From Merdibacter massiliensis (GTDB taxonomy: Bacteria > Bacillota_I > Bacilli_A > Erysipelotrichales > Erysipelotrichaceae), in assembly GCF_900155395.1 (NCBI RefSeq), contig NZ_LT699717.1:1-64000 (forward strand): DNA of 64,000 bases, given 5' to 3'. Below are positions 8,081 through 17,187 of this stretch, in pieces. The translations under genes and the position numbers were made by a program. The notes beneath the pieces were generated by a model. The model had not been told where the DNA came from, did not search any database, and saw nothing but the letters and a program-made list of their open reading frames with translations. How positions within the stretch are numbered: the first letter of the stretch is position 1; the number at the start of each line of letters is the position of its first letter.

Positions 8081-9523
8081 TTAATATTTCAACAGTTCAT
8101 CATACAATAGACCGTATGTACCAGCACTCTTCTCCCAACTGACATCCGTATTCATCGCATGACGAATCAATGTTGTCCAATCATCCTTCCGATTGTAGTA
8201 TACATCAATTGCATAATACAACGTGTTGATAAGTTCATCTGAACTATAATTAGTGAAACTAAAGCCGTTTCCGCTCTTATCATATTCATTGAACGGCTGT
8301 ACTGTGTCACGTAAGCCACCCGTTTCACGTACCAACGGCAATGTGCCATAACGCATCGAAATCAACTGAGATATACCGCATGGTTCAAATAGGGACGGCA
8401 TCAGGAACAAATCACTTGCCGCATAAATACGATGAGCTAATGATTCATTGTAACCGCGGTAGAACACGATCTTCCCTTTATTGCCTGCTTCTAACTGCGC
8501 CATTTTTTCTTCTATCAGCGGTTCCCCGCTGCCCAACACTGCCAATTGAATAGGTGCTGCACAGATTTCATTTAATTTTTCCATCAATAGATAAAATCCT
8601 TTTTGCCAGGTTAAGCGAGAAACAACACCTACCAACAAGGTATTCGGATCCACCTGCAGCCCCAATTCCTTTTGCAAGGCCATCTTATTTTCTTTTTTCT
8701 GCATCTGTACATTGACCTTATTGAAATGATAAGGAATCTCCGGATCCGTCATCGGATTCCATGATTCGATATCGATTCCATTAACGATGCCCCACAAATC
8801 ATATTTACGCATATTCAGGACCATTTCAAGATGTTCCCCATATTGCGGTGTTAAAATCTCTTGTGAATAACTAGGTGAAACTGTTGTAACCTTGTCTGCA
8901 TAAAGGATACCGGATTTCATAAAGCTGATGCCGCCGTCATAACGAACATTCCCATTATCAAACAAATGATATCCTAATCCTAGACAGCTATCCAGCATCT
9001 CAACGCCAAAGTTTCCTTGATAAGCCAGATTGTGAATTGTATATACATGGCGAATGTTGCGATAACGTTCATCATAGCCATGCGCTTCCTTGCACAGGCA
9101 AGGAATCATCCCTGTATGCCAATCATGGCAATGGATGATCTGCGGCCAATAATTCAGCTGATTGAGCATTTCCAATACAGCCTTTTGAAAGTAAGCAAAA
9201 CGCTCTCCATCATCATCATAACCGTACAAAGAATCTCTTTCAAAATAACCCTGATGCTCGATAAAATAGAAAACCACATTATTTTTAATGATTGAATATA
9301 AACGAACAGGAACTTCATGATAATTGATGGAAACAGAGTATTCTTTTTCGAAATAAAAATCTTGGTGATATTTCTGTGCAATCTTTTGATACAGAGGCAT
9401 GACTACACGTACTTCATGACCTTTCTTTACCAATTCAGGAGATAAAGAACCGATGACATCGGCTAATCCGCCTGTTTTGATAAAAGGAAGTCCCTCACCA
9501 GCAACCATCAGGATGCTTGCCAT
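8081..9523 (-). CDS. glgA: Glycogen synthase (ADP-glucose)
   Basis: A 480-residue GT5 glycogen synthase. The N-terminal ADP-glucose loop is KTGGLADVIG, and PSLFEPCGISQLISMRYGTLPLVRETGGL near residue 380 is the C-terminal nucleotide-binding part. It adds glucose from ADP-glucose to the growing alpha-1,4-glucan. Its ATG overlaps the glgD stop by one base (TGATG), so it is translationally coupled. No branching enzyme (glgB) is seen in the window. Confidence 0.96.
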   Translation of the reverse strand: MASILMVAGEGLPFIKTGGLADVIGSLSPELVKKGHEVRVVMPLYQKIAQKYHQDFYFEKEYSVSINYHEVPVRLYSIIKNNVVFYFIEHQGYFERDSLYGYDDDGERFAYFQKAVLEMLNQLNYWPQIIHCHDWHTGMIPCLCKEAHGYDERYRNIRHVYTIHNLAYQGNFGVEMLDSCLGLGYHLFDNGNVRYDGGISFMKSGILYADKVTTVSPSYSQEILTPQYGEHLEMVLNMRKYDLWGIVNGIDIESWNPMTDPEIPYHFNKVNVQMQKKENKMALQKELGLQVDPNTLLVGVVSRLTWQKGFYLLMEKLNEICAAPIQLAVLGSGEPLIEEKMAQLEAGNKGKIVFYRGYNESLAHRIYAASDLFLMPSLFEPCGISQLISMRYGTLPLVRETGGLRDTVQPFNEYDKSGNGFSFTNYSSDELINTLYYAIDVYYNRKDDWTTLIRHAMNTDVSWEKSAGTYGLLYDELLKY

Positions 9524-10638
9524 CAGATACGATCTCCTCTCTTAATATATATTGGACGATCTGCCTCTCCGATCAATTCCTTTTTACGAGATGCAATTAC
9601 TTTTTTATCTACAACTGCATATTTTACGATCACATCTTCACCGATAGTGACTCCTGGCAAGATGACGCTATTTTCGACCACAGCACCTTTTTTAATGATG
9701 ACACCACGGCCAATGATGGAATTTTTGACTGTTCCCTCGATATGGCAGCCATTGGACACCATAGAAGATACAGCACTGCCTTCATTAAAATATTGTGTAG
9801 GTGCAGAATCATTGGTACGTGTATAGATCGGCCAGCCCGGTGAAAACATATCTTTTGCTTTTTCAATATTCAACAAGGACATATTGGCATCATAATAACT
9901 CTTAAAATCGCTGACACAGGCAAAGAAGCCGCGCAATGAAATGCCGCGTATGTCTAATTCTGAGCATTCGTCATTGATAATATCCTTGAACCAATACATG
10001 GAACTTGTATTCTCAGCTTTCTTGATCAAAGCGATAAACAATTCTTTTGATAAGATATACGTACCGCAAGAAATCGAACGATTCTTATAATTACCTAAAT
10101 TCTGATCAATCGACAATACACCTTTTTGACGATTTAACATCAGCACATCACAATCGATAAAGGCATCTTTTGCATTATCCACATTTTTATAAAGAATAGA
10201 AATATCTGCTCCACTCTTTATATGCTGATCCAACAGCTCTTCATAATTAGCACGGAAGATCATGTTGCTTGCAGTAATGATCACATACGGATCCGGTGCA
10301 TCTTCAATTGCCTGCATATTAAACATATACGCACTAATATCGCTGTTGTACACACTATTGTTGCTCATATCTTCTGCTGTTAAGATATGCAGCTTTCCAC
10401 GTTTTGAATTGATGTTGTAGTGACGCCCAGTTCCCAGATGTTCGATTAATGAACGCGGATTGGATTTCACATATACCTGTATGCGGTCAACACCACTGTT
10501 GCTTAAGTTTGAAATAGAGAAATCAATCATTCGATATCTTCCCAAAAAGGAGAAAGCGGCTACTGGTCGATAGTCCTGCATTCCCTTAACGAGGACATTC
10601 GCACCCTCATAATTTACGATTCCGAATGCATCACACAT
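9523..10638 (-). CDS. glgD: ADP-glucose pyrophosphorylase regulatory subunit-like GlgD
   Basis: A 371-residue GlgC paralogue. It has the sugar nucleotidyltransferase fold and C-terminal hexapeptide repeats (about residues 275-350) but lacks the intact GGxGTRL pyrophosphorylase signature near the N-terminus, reading NYEGANVLVKGMQDYRP instead. In Bacillota, GlgD forms a complex with GlgC and raises its activity while having little activity itself. It starts two bases after the glgC stop with AAGGGGTGAG as Shine-Dalgarno. Confidence 0.94.
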   Translation of the reverse strand: MCDAFGIVNYEGANVLVKGMQDYRPVAAFSFLGRYRMIDFSISNLSNSGVDRIQVYVKSNPRSLIEHLGTGRHYNINSKRGKLHILTAEDMSNNSVYNSDISAYMFNMQAIEDAPDPYVIITASNMIFRANYEELLDQHIKSGADISILYKNVDNAKDAFIDCDVLMLNRQKGVLSIDQNLGNYKNRSISCGTYILSKELFIALIKKAENTSSMYWFKDIINDECSELDIRGISLRGFFACVSDFKSYYDANMSLLNIEKAKDMFSPGWPIYTRTNDSAPTQYFNEGSAVSSMVSNGCHIEGTVKNSIIGRGVIIKKGAVVENSVILPGVTIGEDVIVKYAVVDKKVIASRKKELIGEADRPIYIKRGDRI

Positions 10639-10640
10639 AT

Positions 10641-11777
10641 CTACTCACCCCTTACCCTTTTTGAAATCAATGCAATTTCTTCGCTCTTAGGATCGCCGAC
10701 CACACATCCCGGATCGATCTTCACACCATCTGCTACAATTGCACGATAAACTTTTGCACCAGCACCAACTTCCACATTTGGCATTAAAACGGCTTCGCTG
10801 ACTTCTGCTTCCTCTCCAATATGTACATTGGTAAACAACACAGAACTCTCCACATGTCCTTCAATGACACATCCTTGATTGATATACGCATTTTTGACAG
10901 TTCCCGTTTCGCTGACATAATGCGGCATCGTTGGAATATCCTCTGTATAGATTTTCCAAGACGGATCGCTTAGATCAAGATCATTATGCTTATCAAGCAA
11001 ATCCATATTTGCTTCCCATAATGAATCAATTGTTCCTACATCTTTCCAATAGCCTTTGAATTGCCACGCAAATAAACGTTTTCCATCATTCAGCATCGTT
11101 GGAATAATATCTTTTCCAAAATCGTGATTGGAATCCGGATTATCCATATCTGCAATCAGCATCTTTCGTAATAATTTCCAATTAAAGATATAAATACCCA
11201 TTGATGCAAGATTGCTCTTTGGATGTTCCGGTTTCTCTTCAAATTCAATGATGCGGTCTTCCTCATCCGTATTCATGATGCCAAAACGGCTTGCTTCTTT
11301 CATCGGAACCGGCAAGACCGCAATCGTTGCATCCGCATTGCATGCAATATGATGGGATAACATCTTTGAATAATCCATCTTATAAATATGGTCTCCAGAG
11401 AGAACTAAAACATATTCTGGATCATGTGTATCAATAAAGTCGATATTTTGTGATATGGCATCTGCCGTACCGCGATAAACATCAAAAGCAGTACCATCCT
11501 TTTCACGAGGCGGAAGCACATACACACCGCTATCTCGTGTATCTAGACCCCAGCGCTGTCCAGCAGCTGCATAAGAATTCAGAATGACAGACTCATACTG
11601 AGTCAATACACCGACAACATTGATGTTCGAATTGGCGCAGTTACTCAGCGGAAAATCGATAATTCGATATTTACCGCCAAAATAAACTGCTGGTTTGGCG
11701 TTTTTCTTGGTCAGGTCCAGCAAACGTGTCCCACGGCCGCCGGCAAGGATCATTGCCAGCATCTTATTCTGTTTCAT
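10641..11777 (-). CDS. glgC: Glucose-1-phosphate adenylyltransferase
   Basis: A 378-residue ADP-glucose pyrophosphorylase. It begins with [20 protein letters not shown], the nucleotide-binding and catalytic motif, has the [10 protein letters not shown] sugar-phosphate motif near residue 195, and C-terminal left-handed beta-helix repeats. It converts glucose-1-phosphate and ATP to ADP-glucose, the committed step to glycogen. It is first in glgC-glgD-glgA, preceded by a TATACT promoter element and a perfect cre consensus. Confidence 0.96.
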   Translation of the reverse strand: MKQNKMLAMILAGGRGTRLLDLTKKNAKPAVYFGGKYRIIDFPLSNCANSNINVVGVLTQYESVILNSYAAAGQRWGLDTRDSGVYVLPPREKDGTAFDVYRGTADAISQNIDFIDTHDPEYVLVLSGDHIYKMDYSKMLSHHIACNADATIAVLPVPMKEASRFGIMNTDEEDRIIEFEEKPEHPKSNLASMGIYIFNWKLLRKMLIADMDNPDSNHDFGKDIIPTMLNDGKRLFAWQFKGYWKDVGTIDSLWEANMDLLDKHNDLDLSDPSWKIYTEDIPTMPHYVSETGTVKNAYINQGCVIEGHVESSVLFTNVHIGEEAEVSEAVLMPNVEVGAGAKVYRAIVADGVKIDPGCVVGDPKSEEIALISKRVRGE

Positions 11778-11808
11778 ATTAAACCCCCTTTAGGTTCTCT
11801 ACACATTC

Positions 11809-11814
11809 AGTATA
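11809..11814 (-). promoter_or_regulatory. Candidate -10 of the glg operon
   Basis: TATACT on the minus strand, 32 bases upstream of the glgC start. The -35 position (11832-11837, CTGGAA) is weak, which fits a promoter that needs activation. Confidence 0.45.
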
Positions 11815-11862
11815 CTACATTCTAACAAAAATTCCAGCATTTTAGTGTGTTTTTACCATATT

Positions 11863-11878
11863 TTGTATGCGCTTGCAA
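11863..11878 (-). promoter_or_regulatory. cre site upstream of glgC
   Basis: The minus strand reads TTGCAAGCGCATACAA, matching all 16 positions of WTGNAARCGNWWWCAW. It is centred about 60 bases upstream of the -10, the position of activating cre sites such as those known upstream of Bacillus ackA. A much weaker match lies at about 11953-11968. Confidence 0.6.
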
Positions 11879-11996
11879 ATTTTATTTCATTTTACTTCCT
11901 TTTTATTTATTCTTAAACTTCACTTTTATTTTATTTTGTTTCCACAGATTTGAAAACACTTTCGACAAAAATAGAAAAAAGTTTCATCTATTACTG

Positions 11997-13289
11997 CTAT
12001 TTTTTTAATATAGAATTGATATTTTGATCTAAACGGATCAATTCATTTTCGATATCTTGTTGATTATGACAAAGATCATTGATGGTGGAATCCGCATTTT
12101 GCATGATCTGCTCATAATCTTGTGTCGTACGGACACTGCGTCCTTTCTGCATGACGGTATCCAATACATTCATGTCAAATTGACTTGTTCCGGGAATATC
12201 TTGTTGCAGATCCTGATTCACTTGGGGATCTTTCATCACTTTAGGCAAAACAGATACTGCCGGCAATTGCACAGCTGCCTTTTTTTGATAATCCTCATCA
12301 CAGCTTAAATCACACATCAATTCCCAAGCCAGATCTTTTTTGGTGCTATGTGATGACATGGCAACCATCAATGTATCGATAGCTGATACATTGTCCCCAT
12401 TCTCTCCAGATGGAAATGGCAGACATTCCCATTCAAAACCGGAAAATTTTTTTACACGCCATGGGTATGGCATATATGTACGATAGTCGCTATAATTCAT
12501 TGGCTGAAAGGCAACCAGACCTTCATCAAACATCTGCGAGGTCACTTCATTTTGATCACATACGCGGTATATTTCACGTAAATACTGCACCGTTTCGATC
12601 ATGCCTTTCGATGATAGATATACCGTATTCTTCCTTTCATCATAAAACTCCACATTATTCGTATAAGCAGCCTGTTTCCATTGATAGCCGCATATGCCAT
12701 ATTGATCCAGCTGGCCGTCTGCGTTTGTATCTTTTGTCACACCTTTTACGATCTGATAAAAATCATCCCATGTCCATGATTCATCCGGGACATCATAACC
12801 CGCTTCATTCAGCAAAGTCTTATTCACAAACATCAATTCCGGTACGGAAAGATAGGGCAAAGCATACAGAGTATCATTGAACATTGCTGACTGCAAAGAA
12901 GCATCATAATACGCATCTATAGAGAATGATGCATCGGTTTGCGCAAAAGTATCCAGCGGCTGCAGGACTTGATTATTGCATAAAGTAGAAAACAGTTCAC
13001 TTGGCACAAACAGCACATCCGGCAGATCATCATCCAAGATCATTTGCGAGATGCTTTCTTCATACGTATCACGCGGGGTTCCGCTCACATATTGCACATC
13101 TACATTTGGATGCTTTTTCTCAAAGGATGCAAAAGCCTCATCTAACAACTGATAGCTGTCTGCCTCGGGAACATCCCAATTGCTTCCGGCAAAAACAGCA
13201 ACACGTAAAATCGTTTTTGCATGATAAAATGAACAACCGGCAATTACTAACAAACACACAATACCCGACAGCATACATCTACGTTTCAT
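11997..13289 (-). CDS. Sugar ABC-type extracellular binding lipoprotein
   Basis: A 430-residue family-1 solute-binding protein. A lipoprotein signal peptide ends in VIAGC (Cys19), so it is anchored on the outer face of the membrane. The binding fold shows WTWDDFYQIVKGVTKDTNADGQLDQYG, typical of oligosaccharide-binding proteins. Its ATG overlaps the response regulator stop by ATGA. No ABC permease or ATPase accompanies it, so a sensing role with the upstream histidine kinase is more likely than transport. The ligand is unknown. Confidence 0.85.
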   Translation of the reverse strand: MKRRCMLSGIVCLLVIAGCSFYHAKTILRVAVFAGSNWDVPEADSYQLLDEAFASFEKKHPNVDVQYVSGTPRDTYEESISQMILDDDLPDVLFVPSELFSTLCNNQVLQPLDTFAQTDASFSIDAYYDASLQSAMFNDTLYALPYLSVPELMFVNKTLLNEAGYDVPDESWTWDDFYQIVKGVTKDTNADGQLDQYGICGYQWKQAAYTNNVEFYDERKNTVYLSSKGMIETVQYLREIYRVCDQNEVTSQMFDEGLVAFQPMNYSDYRTYMPYPWRVKKFSGFEWECLPFPSGENGDNVSAIDTLMVAMSSHSTKKDLAWELMCDLSCDEDYQKKAAVQLPAVSVLPKVMKDPQVNQDLQQDIPGTSQFDMNVLDTVMQKGRSVRTTQDYEQIMQNADSTINDLCHNQQDIENELIRLDQNINSILKK

Positions 13290-13963
13290 TTTTCATTCAA
13301 CCCCTTATATACGAGACGTTGATTGGAAACTGCCCAAATTGCCAACTGTGTACGGTCTCTTAAAGCTAATTTATCCAGTATCACGCTGATATAATTGCGT
13401 ACGGTTCCTTCTGTAAAAGAAAGTTCGCCAGCAATCTCTTTGTTTGACAAGCCATTGGCCACACTGGCAATGATCTTCCATTCCGTCATTGAAAGATGCT
13501 CGATATCAGCAATGGAAATATCGCTTTCCACTTGGCTTTTCGCCATATCGGAAAACATGCGCATCGCTTTTATTGCCACCTGCGGTTGAATCACACCACC
13601 CCCGCCGGCAACAGTCACAATAGCCTGATACAGTTCTTCTAACGAAACGCCCTTTAACAAATAACTGCTTGCCCCATACTTCAATGCATCATAAATATAC
13701 TCATCATCATCAAACGTCGTTAATACGATGACAGCAATCTGCGGATAATGTTCCTTGATCTGCTTCGTACATTGTACACCATTCATCTGCGGCATTCGAA
13801 TATCCATCAAAATCACATCCGGCTGTTCCTTTGCAACTAACTGCAAAACTTCTTCTCCATCCTTTGCCAAACCGCAGATCTGAATATCATCCTTTGTGCT
13901 GAGAAGAATCTGTAAACTCTCTCTCATCAATTCCTGATCGTCAGCGATCATCACCTTAATCAT
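13286..13963 (-). CDS. NarL/LuxR-family response regulator
   Basis: A 225-residue regulator. Residues 1-120 are a receiver domain with phosphoacceptor Asp54 in VILMDIRMP and Lys near residue 105; residues 150-215 are a LuxR-type helix-turn-helix (LSNKEIAGELSFTEGTVRNYISVILDKL). It overlaps the kinase gene by eight bases and the following lipoprotein gene by four. It is the natural candidate to bind the two palindromes upstream of the PTS operon, though nothing in the sequence proves it. Confidence 0.93.
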   Translation of the reverse strand: MIKVMIADDQELMRESLQILLSTKDDIQICGLAKDGEEVLQLVAKEQPDVILMDIRMPQMNGVQCTKQIKEHYPQIAVIVLTTFDDDEYIYDALKYGASSYLLKGVSLEELYQAIVTVAGGGGVIQPQVAIKAMRMFSDMAKSQVESDISIADIEHLSMTEWKIIASVANGLSNKEIAGELSFTEGTVRNYISVILDKLALRDRTQLAIWAVSNQRLVYKGLNEK

Positions 13964-15278
13964 TGCTTGTCATCTCCTTTCGCAGCGGCAATTCTACCAA
14001 AACCTCAAATCCCTGCTTGCCATAAAAGCGTATATTGCCTTTTAATAATGCGACCCTTTCTTTCATGTGATGCAGGCCAAAACCTTCTTCTACATTGGAA
14101 CAGCCAATCCCATTATCTTCAATGATGATGATCAATGAATCTTCATCTTTTCCAAAAGAAATATAGATCTTATCTGCTTTTCCATGGCGAACACTATTCG
14201 TCATGCTTTCCTGTACGATACGATAAATGGTTTCTTCTTCATCTACCTGGAAGTGCAATGATCTCAGATGACAGACAAAGATAACCTGAACTCCCGTGGA
14301 TTCGACAAACTGATCGATCATTTTTTTCAAAGCTTCGGAAAGAGAATGGTTTTCCAATGCATCCGGCCGCAATTTATTCACGGAACGGCGTACATCTTTC
14401 AATCCCTCTTTAGCGACAATGCTCAACCGATCCAATTGTTTCTGTGCCAAATGCGGATCAGCCTGCAACAATGCCTTTGCTGCTTCCAACCCTGTTGACA
14501 GCCCCGTCAGTGTATGACCTAACGTATCATGAATCTCTCTGGCCAAACGGTTTCGTTCTTTCGTTTCCCCCATCTTTTCCCGCATATCTGCCATTTCTTC
14601 TAATTGTTGATTCAGTTCTTTTAGTTCCCGGTTCATCTTTTGCATCTGTGTGCTCTCCAAGATCTGGTCTTGGATCAAAAAGAGGATATATACCAAAAAA
14701 ATGATCAATACCAATGTGGAAAGCAAAGCAGAAACACTTCTTAAAAAATTAGCTGCCTGTGCAGTATAGGGATACAGATAGCTTTCAAATGAAGTAGTAA
14801 CATAATAATCGCTGATCACATAATAATTTGTACTCAAAAACAAAATGATCAAGATCAATAACGCGATCCCTTTTGTTTTTCTATCTCTTGTCAATGTCAG
14901 CATGTTCGCTGTCACTAACAGAAAAATCTCATTGCTCGTAAAACTGATCAATCGCAATAACCATAAGCACAGCAGGATTTCTAAAAACAAAAACAGAAAC
15001 TCACGCCAACGTGTTTCTCTGACCTTGTTGCGCATTTGCATGACAACTAATAAAACCGGATATAAAATGACCGTCAACCAGAGAATCTGCTTTGCAGGCA
15101 AAGGAATGACCTCGACCTGTCGCAAAAAATCTGCTGCTTGAAATTGTTCTTTTACTAAAGAAACCGTGCAATTAAACAAACAGGCAAAGAAGAATAGCTG
15201 CAAAAAGCAGGCAGCACAAAGCAAAGCATATGTCAATCGTAAACGATAGGCACTGTCTGTGAATAAGCGCAGGTTCAT
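13956..15278 (-). CDS. Membrane sensor histidine kinase (HisKA_3 type)
   Basis: A 440-residue kinase. About six hydrophobic segments fill residues 15-205 with only short outside loops, then comes a coiled coil (about 210-245), the HisKA_3 box REIHDTLGHTLTGLS, and an ATPase domain with ESMTNSVRHG and EDNGIGC. The start is the ATG at 15278, six bases after GGAGGG, and it overlaps the binding-protein stop as ATGA; the ATG at 15284 touches the Shine-Dalgarno. The lack of an extracellular ligand domain fits sensing through the binding proteins encoded on both sides. Confidence 0.92.
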   Translation of the reverse strand: MNLRLFTDSAYRLRLTYALLCAACFLQLFFFACLFNCTVSLVKEQFQAADFLRQVEVIPLPAKQILWLTVILYPVLLVVMQMRNKVRETRWREFLFLFLEILLCLWLLRLISFTSNEIFLLVTANMLTLTRDRKTKGIALLILIILFLSTNYYVISDYYVTTSFESYLYPYTAQAANFLRSVSALLSTLVLIIFLVYILFLIQDQILESTQMQKMNRELKELNQQLEEMADMREKMGETKERNRLAREIHDTLGHTLTGLSTGLEAAKALLQADPHLAQKQLDRLSIVAKEGLKDVRRSVNKLRPDALENHSLSEALKKMIDQFVESTGVQVIFVCHLRSLHFQVDEEETIYRIVQESMTNSVRHGKADKIYISFGKDEDSLIIIIEDNGIGCSNVEEGFGLHHMKERVALLKGNIRFYGKQGFEVLVELPLRKEMTSND

Positions 15279-16249
15279 TGCCATCCCTCCAATAGATAAT
15301 CATCAATATTCTCTTGATCCACCATGCTTACTTCGATTTTTTCTTCTTGCAGATCTTGTTCCCCCGTTTTTAATTGATATGCTGCCTGTATCGCTTTCTG
15401 TGCCATTTTCTTTGGATACTGCGCCACTGTTCCGCTCATATATCCTTCCTTGATCAATACTTTTGCTTCCGGTGCTCCATCTACACCAAGCACCATGACT
15501 TCGTCTTTTCCAATTTGCTGTTCCTGCAATGCTGCCACTGCTCCTAAAGCTGCCGGATCATTCAAAGCCATGATGACATCAAACTGGACTCCCTGATCAA
15601 ACAGATCCTCGATCAAAGGCATGCTTTTCTCCAGCTGTCCTTCACAATCCAATTCCATCAGTACTTGATAATGCGGATCTTGCGCAATTGTATCTTTAAA
15701 ACCTTGTAATCGTTCCACTGCCGAATTAGCTGCTTCATGACTAAGCAGAATGATATTTGCCGATTCTTTTTTTTCCATCATGTACTGTGCACACAACACC
15801 CCGGCACGATAGTTATCCGAAGATACTGTATAATCGATAAAATCCTCCCCATCATAGACATTTGTATCAATTGCAATGATAATGATTCCTTGCTGTTTTG
15901 CTTCTTTCAAAACATCGACCAAACCTCTGGAATCTACAGGATTCACGATCAATACATCAATTTTCTTTTCCATCATCGTATGAATCTGCTCAATTTGTCT
16001 TGCTAATGATAACTGTGGATCCATCGTGATCATCTTATCCCCGTTAGCCTCAATTTGATTGCGCAATTCTTCATCCATCACTTCATAAAACGGATTGTTC
16101 ATCGTCATATAGGTTGCGCCGAACAGCAAAGGATCTTTTTTATCCGAAACCAATGAAGCCTTTGTATAATTCACAAGAAAAACAGTACACAAAAGTGCAC
16201 AGCAAAGTGTTAATAAAAAAATACTGATCTCTAGTTTATGCTTTTTCAT
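15275..16249 (-). CDS. Periplasmic sugar-binding protein (RbsB/LacI-fold)
   Basis: A 324-residue type-I periplasmic binding protein with an N-terminal hydrophobic segment (ISIFLLTLCCALLCTVFLV) that looks like an uncleaved anchor, because no lipobox is evident. The fold is shown by VLIVNPVDSRGLVDVLKEA, IDTNVYDGEDFIDYTVSSDN and MALNDPAALGA. Such proteins bind pentoses, hexoses or autoinducer-2. It is first in the coupled module and has its own promoter. The ATG at 16249 is preferred because GGAG lies at good spacing; the ATG at 16264 is too near the predicted transcript start. No transporter genes adjoin. Confidence 0.88.
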   Translation of the reverse strand: MKKHKLEISIFLLTLCCALLCTVFLVNYTKASLVSDKKDPLLFGATYMTMNNPFYEVMDEELRNQIEANGDKMITMDPQLSLARQIEQIHTMMEKKIDVLIVNPVDSRGLVDVLKEAKQQGIIIIAIDTNVYDGEDFIDYTVSSDNYRAGVLCAQYMMEKKESANIILLSHEAANSAVERLQGFKDTIAQDPHYQVLMELDCEGQLEKSMPLIEDLFDQGVQFDVIMALNDPAALGAVAALQEQQIGKDEVMVLGVDGAPEAKVLIKEGYMSGTVAQYPKKMAQKAIQAAYQLKTGEQDLQEEKIEVSMVDQENIDDYLLEGWQ

Positions 16250-16276
16250 CTTCCTATGCTCCATTTTCCTACGTTT

Positions 16277-16285
16277 ATTATAGCA
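16277..16285 (-). promoter_or_regulatory. Extended -10 promoter of the sensing module
   Basis: TGCTATAAT on the minus strand, immediately after the PTS terminator and about 30 bases before the binding-protein start. Confidence 0.6.
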
Positions 16286-16300
16286 TCATTCTGCAAAATA

Positions 16301-16347
16301 AAAAAAAGTCTTTCATAACTGAGCAGATACTGCCAGTTATAAAAGAC
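16301..16347 (-). terminator. Terminator of the mannose-family PTS operon
   Basis: A 14-bp stem with one G-T pair (16308-16321 with 16334-16347), followed on the minus strand by at least seven T. It makes the downstream sensor module a separate transcription unit. Confidence 0.88.
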
Positions 16348-16355
16348 CATTCTTT

Positions 16356-17186
16356 TTAATAAGTCAATCTTGGATCGAAGAAACCGATCAACACACCTAC
16401 AAAAGCAATGACAACCAATAACAGCATGACTTTCAGCGGCGACATCTTTTTCTTTGAAATCAGATACCAGCAGAAAATCACGAATACTGCAGTCAAACCT
16501 TTTGGAAGAACGGAATTGATCTGATCATTTAAATTCAGGAAAACTTCCCCTGTATCTGGATTTGTCATTTCAAATACTGTTGTAACAGTTACCCATGTAG
16601 CCGCAACAGCACCGATGACCATGCTTCCTAACATCATGATGCTTTCGCGAAGTGCTTTTGATTTTTCACCGGTTAAAAATTCTACAGCTTTTCCACCAAG
16701 TTCATATCCTTTAAAGTATAACAGACGCATACCGATCGTAATGATCAAGTTCCATGCAATGATGTAGAAGATTGCACCAACCGGTGAACCGCCAGTTGAT
16801 AAACCTAATGCAATACCCAGCAATAACGGAATCAATACACCAACGACCAGAGAGTCGCCGATTCCAGCAATCGGTCCCATCAAACCTGCACGCAAACCAT
16901 TGATCGTGTCGCCGTCAACACCTTCATTATTTGCTCGTGCTTCTTCCAGACCAACTGTCACACCAACGATGACAGATCCTAACTGTGGTTCTGTATTGAA
17001 GAATGCTTTATAAGTTTCCAGCGCAGCCGCTTGTTCTTCTTTTGTATCATAGAGATCTTCTACGATCGGCAACATTGCACACAAATAACCAAACGTCTGC
17101 ATATGCTCTTGTGAAAAACAAGTCAAGTGTCCGTAATACCAATTCCAGAAGGATTTATTTAATGCCTTTTTTGATACTTTTTTCAT
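16356..17186 (-). CDS. PTS mannose-family IID component
   Basis: A 276-residue IID membrane subunit. It begins with the amphipathic SFWNWYYGHLTCFSQEHMQTFGY region and continues with GLRAGLMGPIAGIGDSLVVGVLIPLLLGIALGL, typical of the family, with several membrane segments toward the C-terminus. With IIC it forms the sugar channel. The ATG at 17186 lies one base after the IIC stop with GAGGAGG upstream; a longer frame from 17216 would overlap IIC and lacks a good ribosome site. Substrate unknown. Confidence 0.93.
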   Translation of the reverse strand: MKKVSKKALNKSFWNWYYGHLTCFSQEHMQTFGYLCAMLPIVEDLYDTKEEQAAALETYKAFFNTEPQLGSVIVGVTVGLEEARANNEGVDGDTINGLRAGLMGPIAGIGDSLVVGVLIPLLLGIALGLSTGGSPVGAIFYIIAWNLIITIGMRLLYFKGYELGGKAVEFLTGEKSKALRESIMMLGSMVIGAVAATWVTVTTVFEMTNPDTGEVFLNLNDQINSVLPKGLTAVFVIFCWYLISKKKMSPLKVMLLLVVIAFVGVLIGFFDPRLTY

Positions 17187-17187
17187 C

